Made by a program: the position numbers and the translations under genes. 64,000 nucleotides of DNA from NCBI RefSeq assembly GCF_049243985.1, contig NC_135375.1:107940533-108004532 (forward strand). Reading direction: 5' to 3'. Each line of letters opens with the position of its first letter. The stretch's first letter is position 1. Under the pieces are notes generated by a model. The model saw only the letters and a program-made list of their open reading frames with translations, did not search any database and was not told the origin of the DNA. Below are positions 47,050 to 57,666 of this stretch, piece after piece. Source of the stretch: Paroedura picta (Eukaryota > Chordata > Lepidosauria > Squamata > Gekkonidae).

Positions 47050-50000
47050 GGGCGTTGTATTGGTTTTTCAGAAGTGTTAGACCTGTAAGAGAAAAATTTA
47101 AATGGTTGGGAAAGGCCATGGGATGTAGAAATATTTTTTTCACATTTTACTTCCTTGTAAAATAAGGTAAATCAATAGGGATTTTCGTACGGATAAGTAC
47201 CCAGTGAACGGTTCGTTTAGCTTTATATATTGTTCCGGGTGGGCGTTGTATTGGTTTTTCGGAAGTGTTAGACCTGTAAGAGAAAAATTTAAATGGTTGG
47301 GAAAGGCCATGGGATGTAGAAATATTTTTTTCACATTTTACTTCCTTGTAAAAACAAGTAAATCAATAGGGATTTTCGTACGGAAAAGTACCCAGTGTAC
47401 GGTTCGTTTAGCTTTATATATTGTTACGGGTGGGCGTTGTATTGGTTTTTCAGAAGTGTTAGACCTGTAAGAGAAAAATTTAAATGGTTGGGATAGGCCA
47501 TGGGATGTTGAAATATTTTTTTCACATTTTATTCCCTTGTTAGAACAGGTAAATCAATAGCGATTTTCGTACGCATAAGTACCCAGTGAACGGTTCGTTT
47601 AGCTTTATATATTGTTCCGGGTGGCCGTTGTATTGGTTTTTCGGAAGTGTTAGACCTGTAAGAGAAAAGTTTAAATGGTTGGGATAGGCCATGGGATGTA
47701 GAAATATTTTTTTCACATTTTATTTTCTTGTAAAAACAGGTAAATCAATAGCGATTTTCGTACGCATATGTACCCAGTGAACGGTTCATTTAGCTTTATA
47801 TATTGTTCCGGGTGGGCGTTGTATTGGTTTTTCGGAAGTGTTAGACCTGTAAGAGAAAAATTTAAATGGTTGGGAAAGGCCGTGGGATGTAGAAATATTT
47901 TTTTCACATTTTATTTCCTTGTAAAAACAGGTAAATCAATAGGGATTTTCGTACGGATAAGTACCCAGTGATCTGTTCGTTTAGCTTTATATATTGTTCC
48001 GGGTGGGCGTTGTATTGGTTTTTCGGAAGTGTTAGACCTGTAAGAGAAAAATTTAAATGGTTGGGAAAGGCCATGGGATGTAGAAATAATTTTTTCACAT
48101 TTTACTTCCTTGTAAAAACAGGTAAATCTATAGGGATTTTCGAACGTATAAGTACCCAGTGAAAGGTTCGTTCAGCTTTATATATTGTTACGGGTGGGTG
48201 TTGTATTGGTTTTTCGGAAGTGTTAGACCTGTAAGAGAAAAATTTAAATGGTTGGGAAAGGCCATGGGATGTAGAAATATTTTTTTCACATTTTATTTCC
48301 TTGTAAAAACAGGTAAATCAATAGCGGTTTTCGTACGCATAAGTACCCAGTGAACGGTTCGTTTAGCTTTATATATTGTTCCGGGTGGCCGTTGTATTGG
48401 TTTTTCGGAAGTGTTAGACCTGTAAGATAAGTACCCAGTGAACGGTTCGTTTAGCTTTATATATTGTTCCGGGTGGGCGTTGTATTGGTTTTTCGGAAGT
48501 GTTAGACCTGTAAGAGAAAAATTTAAATGGTTGGGAAAGGCTATGGGATGTAGAAATATTTTTTTCACATTTTACTTCCTTGTAAAAACAAGTAAATCAA
48601 TAGGGATTTTCGTACGCATAAGTACCCAGTGAACGGTTCGTTTAGCTTTATATATTGTTACGGGTGGCCGTTGTATTGGTTTTTCTGAAGTGTTAGACCT
48701 CTAAGAGAAAAATTAAACGGTTGGGAAAGGCCATGGGATGTAGAAATATTTTTTTCACATTTTATTTCCTTGTAAAAACAGGTAAATCTATAGGGATTTT
48801 CGTACGAATAAGTGCCCAGTGAACGGTTCGTTTAGCTTTATATATTGTTCCGGTTGGGCGTTGTATTGGTTTTTTGGAAGTGTTAGACCTGTAAGAGAAA
48901 AATTTAAATGGTTGGGAAAGGCCATGGGATGTAGAAATATTTTTTTCACATTTTACTTCCTTGTAAAAACAAGTAAATCAATAGGGATTTTCGTACGGAT
49001 AAGTACCCAGTGAACGGTTCGATTAGCTTTATATATTGTTACGGGTGGGCGTTGTATTGTTTTTTCAGAAGTGTTAGACCTGTAAGAGAAAAATTTAAAT
49101 GGTTGGGAAAGGCCATGGGATGTAGAAATATTTTTTTCACATTTTACTTCCTTGTAAAAAAAGGTAAATCAATAGGGATTTTCGTACGGATAAGTACCCA
49201 GTGAAAGGTTCGTTTAGCTTTATATATTGTTACGGGTGGGCGTTGTATTGGTTTTTCGGAAGTGTTAGACCTGTAAGAGAAAAATTTAAATGGTTGGGAA
49301 AGGCCATGGGATGTAGAAATATTTTTTTCACATTTTACTTCCTTGTAAAAACAAGTAAATCAATAGGGATTTTCGTACGGAAAAGTACCCAGTGAACGGT
49401 TCGTTTAGCTTTATATATTGTTACAGGTGGGCGTTGTATTGGTTTTTCAGAAGTGTTAGACCTGTAAGAGAAAAATTTAAATGGTTGGGATAGGCCATGG
49501 GATGTTGAAATATTTTTTTCACATTTTATTCCCTTGTTAGAACAGGTAAATCAATAGCGATTTTCGTACGCATAAGTACCCAGTGAACGGTTCGTTTAGC
49601 TTTATATATTGTTCCGGGTGGCCGTTGTATTGGTTTTTCGGAAGTGTTAGACCTGTAAGAGAAAAGTTTAAATGGTTGGGATAGGCCATGGGATGTAGAA
49701 ATATTTTTTTCACATTTTATTTTCTTGTAAAAACAGGTAAATCAATAGCGATTTTCATACGCATATGTACCCAGTGAACGGTTCATTTAGCTTTATATAT
49801 TGTTCCGGGTGGGCGTTGTATTGGTTTTTCGGAAGTGTTAGACCTGTAAGAGAAAAATTTAAATGGTTGGGAAAGGCCGTGGGATGTAGAAATATTTTTT
49901 TCACATTTTATTTCCTTGTAAAAACAGGTAAATCAATAGGGATTTTCGTACGGATAAGTACCCAGTGATCTGTTCGTTTAGCTTTATATATTGTTCCGGG

Positions 50001-50350
50001 TGGGCGTTGTATTGGTTTTTCGGAAGTGTTAGACCTGTAAGAGAAAAATTTAAATGGTTGGGAAAGGCCATGGGATGTAGAAATAATTTTTTCACATTTT
50101 ACTTCCTTGTAAAAACAGGTAAATCTATAGGGATTTTCGAACGTATAAGTACCCAGTGAAAGGTTCGTTCAGCTTTATATATTGTTACGGGTGGGCGTTG
50201 TATTGGTTTTTCGGAAGTGTTAGACCTGTAAGAGAAAAATTTAAATGGTTGGGAAAGGCCATGGGATGTAGAAATATTTTTTTCACATTTTATTTCCTTG
50301 TAAAAACAGGTAAATCAATAGCGGTTTTCGTACGCATAAGTACCAAGTGA
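47050..50350 (+). repeat. 1,997-bp spaced satellite duplication
   Basis: Monomers from about 47050 to 48350 recur from about 49047 to 50350 at a shift of 1,997 bp. Shared private variants include gtgatctgttcg, aaggccgtggg, gcatatgtaccc and gttcgttcagc. The spacing equals 10 x 191 + 88 - 1, that is ten full monomers, one truncated monomer (48350-48437) and a 1-bp loss near 48713. Confidence 0.83.
48350..48437 (+). repeat. Truncated 88-bp satellite monomer (second copy)
   Basis: Same break as at 46734-46821 (gacctgtaag directly followed by ataagtacccagtg). Two identical junctions imply one deletion event, spread afterwards by duplication or conversion. Confidence 0.9.
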
Positions 50351-51009
50351 ACGGTTCGTTTAGCTTTATATATTGTTCCGGGTGGGCGTTGTATTGGTTT
50401 TTCTGAAGTGTTAGACCTGTAAGAGAAAAATTTAAATGGTTGGGAAAGGCCATGGGATGTAGAAATATTTTTTTCACATTTTACTTCCTTGTAAAAACAA
50501 GTAAATCAATAGGGATTTTCGTACGGATAAGTACCCAGTGAACGGTTCGTTTAGCTTTATATATTGTTACCGGTGGGTGTTGTATTGGTTTTTCGGAAGT
50601 GTTATACCTGTAAGTGAAAAATTTAAATGGTTGGGAAAGGCCATGGGATGTAGAAATATTTTTTTCACATTTTACTTCCTTGTAAAAAAAGGTAAATCAA
50701 TAGCGATTTTCGTACGGATAAGTACCCAGTGAACGGTTCGTTTAGCTTTATATATTGTTCCGGGTGGGCGTTGTATTGGTTTTTTGGAAGTGTTAGACCT
50801 GTAAGAGAAAAATTGAAATGGTTGGGAAAGGCCATGGGATGTAGAAATATTTTTTTCACAATTTACTTCCTTGTAAAAACAGGTAAATCGATAGGGATTT
50901 TCGTACGGATAAGTACCCAGTGAACGGTTCGTTTAGCTTTATATATTGTTACGGGTGGGCGTTGTATTGGTTTTTCGGAAGTGTTAGACTTGTAAGAGAA
51001 AAATTTAAA

Positions 51010-51995
51010 TGGTTGGGATAGGACATGGGATGTAGAAATATTTTTTTCACATTTTATTTCCTTGTAAATACAGGTAAATCAATAGGGATTTTCGTACGTA
51101 TAAGTACCCAGTGAAAGGTTCGTTTAGCTTTATATATTGTTCCGGGTGGGCATTGTATTGGTTCTTCGGAAGTGTTAGACCTGTAAGAGAAAAATTTAAA
51201 TGGTTGGGAAAGGCCATGGGATGTAGAAATATTTTTTTCACATTTTACTTCCTTTTCAAAACAAGTAAATCAATAGGGATTTTCGTACGGATAAGTACCC
51301 AGTGAACGGTTCGTTTAGCTTTATATATTGTTACGGGTGGGCGTTGTATTGGTTTTTCGGAAGTGTTAGACATGTAAGAGAAAAATTTAAATCGTTGGAT
51401 TAGGCCATGGGATGTAGAAATATTTTCTTCACATTTTATTTCCTTGTAAAAACAGGTAAATCAATAGCGATTTTCGTACGGATAAGTGCCCAGTGAACGG
51501 TTCGTTTAGCTTTATATATTGTTCCGGGTGGCCGTTGTATTGGTTTTTCGGAAGTGTTAGACCTGTAAGAGAAAAATTTAAATGGTTGGGATAGGACATG
51601 GGATGTAGAAATATTTTTTTCACATTTTATTTCCTTGTAAATACAGGTAAATCAATAGGGATTTTCGTACGTATAAGTACCCAGTGAAAGGTTCGTTTAG
51701 CTTTATATATTGTTCCGGGTGGGCATTGTATTGGTTCTTCGGAAGTGTTAGACCTGTAAGAGAAAAATTTAAATGGTTGGGAAAGGCCATGGGATGTAGA
51801 AATATTTTTTTCACATTTTACTTCCTTTTCAAAACAAGTAAATCAATAGGGATTTTCGTACGGATAAGTACCCAGTGAACGGTTCGTTTAGCTTTATATA
51901 TTGTTACGGGTGGGCGTTGTATTGGTTTTTCGGAAGTGTTAGACATGTAAGAGAAAAATTTAAATCGTTGGATTAGGCCATGGGATGTAGAAATA
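51010..51995 (+). repeat. 3-monomer (573-bp) spaced satellite duplication
   Basis: About 400 bp at 51010-51415 recurs at 51583-51990, shift 573 = 3 x 191. It carries the private markers gggataggacatggg, gtaaatacagg, ggttcttcgg, ccttttcaaaac and aaatcgttggattagg. A smaller-scale version of the same amplification process. Confidence 0.85.
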
Positions 51996-54156
51996 TTTTT
52001 TTCACATTTTACTTCCTTGTAAAATCAGGTAAATAAATAGGGATTTTCGTACGGAGAAGTACCCAGTGAACGGTTCGTTTAGCTTTATATATTGTTCCGG
52101 TTGGGCGTTGTATTGGTTTTTCGGAAGTGTTAGACTTGTAAGAAAAAAATTTAAATGGTTGGGAAAGGCCATGGGATGTAGAAACATTTTTTTCACATTT
52201 TACTTCCTTGTAAAAAAAGGTAAAACAATAGGGATTTTCATACGGATAAGTACCCAGTGAACGGTTCGTTTAGCTATATATATTGTTCCGAGTGGGCGTT
52301 GTATTGCTTTTTGGAAGTTTTAGACCTGTAAGAGAAAAATTTAAATGGTTGAGAAAGGCCATGGGATGTAGAAATATTTTTTTCACATTTTACTTCCTTG
52401 TAAAGACAGGTAAATCAATAGGGATTTTCGTACGGATAAGTACCCAGTGAACGGTTCGTTTATCTTTATATATTGTTACGGGTGGGTGTTGTATTGGTTT
52501 TTCGGAAGTGTTAGACCTGTAAGAGAAAAATTTTAATGGTTGGGATAGGCCATGGGATGTAGAAATATTTTTTCACATTTTATTTCCTTGTAAAAACAGG
52601 TAAATCAATAGCGGTTTTCGTACGCATAAGTACCCAGTGAATGGTTCGTTTAGCTTTATATATTGTTCCCGGTGGGCGTTGTATTGGTTTTTCTGAAGTG
52701 TTAGACCTCTAAGAGAAAAATTTAAATGGTTGGGAAAGGCCATGGGATGTAGAAACATTTTTTTCACATTTTATTTCCTTGTAAAAACAGGTAAATCTAT
52801 AGGGATTTTCGTACGGATAAGTGCCCAGTGAACGGTTCGTTTAGCTTTATATATTGTTCCGGTTGGGCGTTGTATTGGTTTTTTGGAAGTGTTAGACCCG
52901 TAAGAGAAAAATTTAAATGGTTGGGAAAGGCCATGGGATGTAGAAATATTTTTTTCACATTTTACTTCCTTTTAAAAACAAGTAAATCAATAGGGATTTT
53001 CGTACGGATAAGTACCCAGTGAACGGTTCGTTTAGCTTTATATATTGTTACGGGTGGGCGTTGTATTGGTTTTTCGGAAGTGTTAGACATGTAAGAGAAA
53101 TATTTAAATGGTTGGGAAAGGCCATGGGATGTAGAAATATTTTTTTCACATTTTACTTCCTTGTAAAAAAAGGTAAATCAATAGGGATTTTCGTACGGAT
53201 AAGTACCCAGTGAACGGTTCGTTTAGCTTTATATATTGTTCCGGGTGGGCGTTGTATTGGTTTTTCGGAAGTGTTAGACATGTAAGAGAAAAATTTAAAT
53301 CGTTGGATTAGGCCATGGGATGTAGAAATATTTTCTTCACATTTTATTTCCTTGTAAAAAAAGGTAAATCAATAGGGATTTTCGTACGGATAAGTGCCCA
53401 GTGAACGGTTCGTTTAGCTTTATATATTGTTCCAGGTGGCCGTTGTATTGGTTTTTCGGAAGTGTTATACCTGTAAGAGAAAAATTTAAATGGTTGGGAA
53501 AGGCCATGGGATGTAGAAATATTTTTTTCACATTTTACTTCCTTGTAAAAAAAGGTAAATCAATAGCGATTTTCGTACGGATAAGTACCCAGTGAACGGT
53601 TCGTTTAGCTTTATATATTGTTCCGGGTGGGCGTTGTATAGGTTTTTTGGAAGTGTTAGACCTGTAAGAGAAAAATTTAAATGGTTGGGAAAGGCCATGG
53701 GATGTAGAAATATTTTTTTCACATTTTACTTCCTTGTAAAAACAGGTAAATAATTAGGGATTTTCGTACGGAAAAGTACCCAGTGAACGGTTCATTTAGC
53801 TTTATATATTGTTCCGGGTGGGCGTTGTATTGGTTTTTTGGAAGTGTTCGACCTGTAAGAGAAAAATTTAAATCGTTGGGAAAGGCCATGGGATGTAGAA
53901 ATATTTTTTTCACATTTTACTTCCTTGTAAAAACAGGTAAATCAATAAGGATTTTCGTACGGAGAAGTACCCAGTGAACGGTTCGTTTAGCTTTATATAT
54001 TGTTCAGGGTGGGCGTTGTATTCGTTCTTCGGAAGTGTTAGACCTGTAAGAGTAAAATTTAAATGGTTGGGAAAGGCAATGGGATGTAGAAATATTTTTT
54101 TTCACATTTTATTTCCTTGTAAAAACAGGTAAATCAATAGGGATTTTCGTACGGAT

Positions 54157-54161
54157 GAGTG
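54157..54161 (+). other. Copia copy 1 target-site duplication, left
   Basis: gagtg directly before TGTTGG; it is matched by gagtg at 57662-57666 after the other LTR. The unoccupied satellite form ggatgagtgcccag is present at 12011-12024. Confidence 0.93.
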
Positions 54162-54541
54162 TGTTGGCGTTTGTTGTTAAGCGGAAGCTGTTGTAGTGGT
54201 TTGTCACCTCGATGTGACAGAAGAACACAAGCAAACACAGGTTTGTAGGTTCCTTAGCAGTTATATTATGTACAGAATATTTACAGGTTATCCAGCAGAG
54301 TGCTGCGCGCACAATGGCATTCCAGAGAGGGTAGAACAGCTTTCCCATCATTCCTTATATACACATCCTATGTACATGCAACCTTCACTAATGTTGCATC
54401 AGCTTTCTATCCAGCCAATAGAAGCATTTGTGCTGTGTCATTCCTGTGCACCTGACACTTCTCACATGATCAGCACCTGTCAGTTAGATCAGTTTGATCA
54501 CCTTCACGCTGTTAGCTGTCACTTGGTATATTATACCAACA
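54162..54541 (-). repeat. Copia copy 1 3' LTR
   Basis: A 380-bp LTR beginning tgttggcg and ending accaaca on the plus strand. No difference was noticed when read against the 5' LTR at 57282-57661. A TATATAAG box (54354-54361, minus) is present. Confidence 0.95.
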
Positions 54542-54550
54542 CCCCTCCTC
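54542..54550 (-). other. Copia copy 1 polypurine tract
   Basis: cccctcctc on the plus strand, that is GAGGAGGGG on the element strand, immediately upstream of the 3' LTR. This is where plus-strand DNA synthesis is primed in LTR retrotransposons. The stop codon of the gag-pol frame overlaps it. Confidence 0.85.
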
Positions 54551-57182
54551 AGATAACAGAGTGAAGTCCTAACATGTTACTAAACAGTTCATGTTTGTTT
54601 ATACATACAGGCTTTGTGAATACATAAGATACAGTTTCATCAGTTCTGCAATTTTTGTGAAAAACCTCTCGCCACAAGCCTAGCTTTTGCCTGTGAAGAA
54701 CCGTCTGCCTGGCTCCTAGCCAGGCGCCCCTTTCTGGTTCTGCAAAACTCAGAATTTCCTTGAAACTCTCTGGCTCCTGTGTGCCAACAAAGTTTATCAC
54801 TGGAGTTCCCAGAGTCTCATACTGCAAGCGATTTGGTGGAACCCCTGCAGTTTTTCTAAGAGTTGCTCTGATACTTGGCTTAGTTTCTGAGCTTGCCTGC
54901 ATCTGCTGAGATGGATCAGGCATTTGACCTCCCTGGTCATTGTGATTTGTTTCACCAGCATCTGGAGTGACTGGCAGCATAGCCATTTCAGGACTCTGTA
55001 TGTGAGACCAGTTATTCTGCTCATTGAATGAAGCAGAACGGCTGAACCTCACTCCAGTTTGTCCCTCTTGAAAACGATATGCCTTCATTCCAGACTGATA
55101 GCCAATGAATTTCAGAAACTTTGACCGTGGCCCTGCCTTAGTTCTCTTTGCTTTGGGAATGGACACCCAAGCCCCAGACCCAAACACTCGCAAGTAGTTC
55201 AACTTAGGCAGTTTTCCATACAATAAGAAGTATGGAATGTGATTAACAGAACTCGACCACACACGGTTACATACATAACAGGCCGCACTGACAGCCTCTG
55301 CCCACAGACACGTAGACGACCTTGTGTCTTTTAACATACACCACATGACTGTCTGCAGTCTGCCTATATGTCTTTCAGCCACTCCATTTTCACTGGGACA
55401 CCCAGGATTTGCTATCCTATGGCTGATGCCATTTTTCTCCAGCCACTGCTCAAAATCATGAGAAATAAACTCACCCCCAAAATCTGTTTGTATGGAGGAC
55501 AGTTGACACCCCAACTGCTTTTGTGTTTTAAGACACCAGGTTTTAAATAGCTTGAATGTGTCTGACTTCTGCCTCATAGTTAGTGTCCAGCAGAACCTGC
55601 TATAATCGTCCACTATACAAAGCATGTACTGCCGTCCTGATACACTAGATGGCATCTTTCCCATAAGATCCATGTGTATTAGCTCAAGAGGTCTATGTGT
55701 TACTCTTGTGCTAATTTTAGCCACTGGATACGCCTTAGCCTTCACTTCCTTACACACCTGGCAATCCAAATAATTTGTACACTCCGAGATATTGCCAACC
55801 CCAAGAATATCTAAGGTTTTTTTCAATGCTGAGTATCCTATATGCCCAGTCCTTCGGTGCAATAAATGTATACAATTATTGTGAATGGGAGTGTTATCAA
55901 CAACCTGTGCACTTTCTGAAGTCTCCTTCAACAGATACACACCATCAGACAAACACCCCTGCACCAACTCCTTTCCTTCTTTCCAAATTGAACACCCCTT
56001 ATTAGTGAATATGACATTAAACATTTCCCTTGTTAAGACAGACACACTTAGGAGATTGGAACGAAGTGAGGGAACACACATTACATTCTTAAAAGTACAA
56101 TTAAGTTGTGGGAGATATAGTGAACCCATACAGACAACTTCTCTTGTTTGTCCATCAGCCAGCCGCACTTCCTTTAGCTGAGCTGTCTGAATGTCTGTCA
56201 GCAGCTTCTGGTCATTGCAGAAAATTCCTGTAGCTCCGCTGTCTATTACCCAGTCCCCTCCTGAGGGTAATGCTGTGTTCACGAGCTTGATGGTAGCAGT
56301 ACCCACTATCCTTTGGGCACTATTTGTAACATCCTTTCCCGATTGGGAATTAGCTTTTGAACAGAAACGAGCAATGTGTCCCGTTGACTGACAAATCCAG
56401 CACTTTCTCACTCTCCCAGACACCTTTTGGAAGTTGCTTGCTTGTTTGACCTTCGGTTTACAATAGACAGAAGCCACCTGGGAGCTGGAATACTCCTTTC
56501 CTTTGGCCATATGCCCAGACACAGATAAGACTCCCTTGGCAACTTGCCTGGACTCAAAATCTTGCAGTCGCCCAGTGACTTGGCTCCATTCCAAATCACG
56601 TGCTTCATAGCCCTCCAGGCTGGAAACGACTGGTTCAAACTCAGGTAACAGAGATGAAAGCAGAATGAAAATGCGATCCAATTTCGAAGTAGCTTTTCCT
56701 CTAAGCTCCAAATTACGAAAGCACTCACCCAGAGCATCAATATGTGACCTCACAGACTGACCTGGCAGCATCTGAGTTCTGTACAACTTCCTTGACAGAG
56801 ATATCAGCGTACCGGCCGAGTCCTGGAGATAAACATTGCTCAGAGCAGTCCATGCCTCGCTTGCAGATTCAGCATTGTAGATATGCAGCAATTGTTGATT
56901 ATCCACAGCTAACACAATTGTGGCAAGAGCCCTCTTATCAGCCACCTCTTCCTGTGAACTCGGTTTGGGAGGGGGATTATCCACATACCTCCAGAGCCCT
57001 TCTCTGGTTAGATAATGCTTCATCCGCAGCGCCCACACATTGTAGTTTTCCGAGTTGAGCTTCTCCACGGGGATAGCAGCTGTGCTCGCCATCGCAGCTG
57101 GAGAACTCATCAACACGTCTCTCTTCCCGCCTGCCTCCGTACCTTCCGTACCGGCAGACAACTGCTGCTCCTCAGCAGACAT
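54549..57182 (-). CDS. Copia gag-pol polyprotein, copy 1
   Basis: Single open frame of 877 codons. In order: a Copia-type gag domain (about 38-215; LNSENYNVWALRMKHYL, later RSHIDALGECFRNLELRG); a CCHC zinc knuckle C-x2-C-x4-H-x4-C (261-274); an aspartic protease centre WVIDSGAT with Asp314; the pre-integrase HHCC zinc site (His442, His447, Cys474, Cys477); the integrase catalytic core with Asp505, Asp567 and Glu603 (DD35E spacing) and the SENGVAER motif; a post-integrase segment (RVFGSGAWVSIPKAKRTK...KFIGYQSGMKAYRF); and at the C-terminus a piece resembling the end of Copia RNase H (VFTKPVCINKHELFSNMLGL). It is shorter than a typical Copia polyprotein, so the pol set looks incomplete. Gag and pol sit in one frame, as usual for Copia. 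Confidence 0.93.
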   Translation of the reverse strand: MSAEEQQLSAGTEGTEAGGKRDVLMSSPAAMASTAAIPVEKLNSENYNVWALRMKHYLTREGLWRYVDNPPPKPSSQEEVADKRALATIVLAVDNQQLLHIYNAESASEAWTALSNVYLQDSAGTLISLSRKLYRTQMLPGQSVRSHIDALGECFRNLELRGKATSKLDRIFILLSSLLPEFEPVVSSLEGYEARDLEWSQVTGRLQDFESRQVAKGVLSVSGHMAKGKEYSSSQVASVYCKPKVKQASNFQKVSGRVRKCWICQSTGHIARFCSKANSQSGKDVTNSAQRIVGTATIKLVNTALPSGGDWVIDSGATGIFCNDQKLLTDIQTAQLKEVRLADGQTREVVCMGSLYLPQLNCTFKNVMCVPSLRSNLLSVSVLTREMFNVIFTNKGCSIWKEGKELVQGCLSDGVYLLKETSESAQVVDNTPIHNNCIHLLHRRTGHIGYSALKKTLDILGVGNISECTNYLDCQVCKEVKAKAYPVAKISTRVTHRPLELIHMDLMGKMPSSVSGRQYMLCIVDDYSRFCWTLTMRQKSDTFKLFKTWCLKTQKQLGCQLSSIQTDFGGEFISHDFEQWLEKNGISHRIANPGCPSENGVAERHIGRLQTVMWCMLKDTRSSTCLWAEAVSAACYVCNRVWSSSVNHIPYFLLYGKLPKLNYLRVFGSGAWVSIPKAKRTKAGPRSKFLKFIGYQSGMKAYRFQEGQTGVRFSRSASFNEQNNWSHIQSPEMAMLPVTPDAGETNHNDQGGQMPDPSQQMQASSETKPSIRATLRKTAGVPPNRLQYETLGTPVINFVGTQEPESFKEILSFAEPERGAWLGARQTVLHRQKLGLWREVFHKNCRTDETVSYVFTKPVCINKHELFSNMLGLHSVI

Positions 57183-57266
57183 CCAAGCACTCAGGATAAC
57201 ACCACTGCCACAAACTCACAACTGCAACCACTGCAACCTCTGGAACCTCTGGAACCTCTGGAACGA
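57183..57266 (-). other. Copia copy 1 untranslated leader
   Basis: 84 bp between the primer site and the first Met of gag-pol. It contains three and a half tandem copies of a 9-bp unit (cctctggaa) at about 57237-57264 and degenerate ctgcaac repeats. No other signal is recognised. Confidence 0.7.
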
Positions 57267-57281
57267 CTGGGCCCATAACCC
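57267..57281 (-). other. Copia copy 1 primer-binding site (half initiator tRNA-Met)
   Basis: The plus strand reads ctgggcccataaccc, abutting the LTR at tgttgg. As I recall the gene, this is the anticodon arm of eukaryotic initiator tRNA-Met including its CAT anticodon, not the tRNA 3' end. The tRNA fragment would pair here with its 3' end at the LTR border, which matches the internally cut tRNA-iMet primer known for Drosophila copia. Confidence 0.88.
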
Positions 57282-57661
57282 TGTTGGCGTTTGTTGTTAA
57301 GCGGAAGCTGTTGTAGTGGTTTGTCACCTCGATGTGACAGAAGAACACAAGCAAACACAGGTTTGTAGGTTCCTTAGCAGTTATATTATGTACAGAATAT
57401 TTACAGGTTATCCAGCAGAGTGCTGCGCGCACAATGGCATTCCAGAGAGGGTAGAACAGCTTTCCCATCATTCCTTATATACACATCCTATGTACATGCA
57501 ACCTTCACTAATGTTGCATCAGCTTTCTATCCAGCCAATAGAAGCATTTGTGCTGTGTCATTCCTGTGCACCTGACACTTCTCACATGATCAGCACCTGT
57601 CAGTTAGATCAGTTTGATCACCTTCACGCTGTTAGCTGTCACTTGGTATATTATACCAACA
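57282..57661 (-). repeat. Copia copy 1 5' LTR
   Basis: 380-bp LTR that would drive transcription of the minus-strand element. It has the terminal TG...CA inverted repeat TGTTGG/CCAACA, an inverted CCAAT-type motif (57535-57539, ccaat on the plus strand) upstream of a TATA box at 57474-57481, and no clear AATAAA. Confidence 0.95.
57474..57481 (-). promoter_or_regulatory. Copia copy 1 LTR TATA box
   Basis: TATATAAG on the element strand in the middle of the 5' LTR, correctly placed to separate U3 from R. The start site would lie about 25-30 bp downstream, near 57445. Confidence 0.65.
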
Positions 57662-57666
57662 GAGTG
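57662..57666 (+). other. Copia copy 1 target-site duplication, right
   Basis: gagtg directly after CCAACA, followed by satellite cccagtgaacgg. Pairs with 54157-54161. Confidence 0.93.

Larger units (their letters stand above)
44282..54161 (+). repeat. 191-bp satellite array, block 3 (about 52 monomers)
   Basis: Continuation of the same satellite in the same orientation. It is more heterogeneous than block 1: more private substitutions per monomer, two 88-bp truncated monomers, and short-range duplications at 7-monomer, about 10.5-monomer and 3-monomer spacing (entered separately). From about 50500 new variants appear (for example gttaccggtgggtg with gttatacctgtaagtg at 50560-50615) that recur around the Copia copies. 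Confidence 0.96.
54162..57661 (-). mobile_element. Copia (Ty1/Copia) LTR retrotransposon, copy 1, broken
   Basis: A 3,500-bp element on the minus strand with 380-bp LTRs (TGTTGG...CCAACA), flanked by a 5-bp target duplication gagtg taken from the satellite sequence ggatgagtgcccag. Inside are a primer-binding site next to the 5' LTR, one long gag-pol frame and a polypurine tract next to the 3' LTR. Protease and integrase precede the RNase H-like tail, the domain order of Copia rather than Gypsy. The total is short for an autonomous Copia and not every pol domain is recognisable, so I take it as broken (about one major break) and probably mobilised in trans. The identical LTRs indicate a recent insertion. 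Confidence 0.93.

Noticed and set aside
54196-54564. Plus-strand frame of 122 codons through the Copia LTR (also at 57316, 59421 and 62541).
   Set aside because: It reads the LTR antisense and runs on into whatever lies next to each LTR copy; no known domain.
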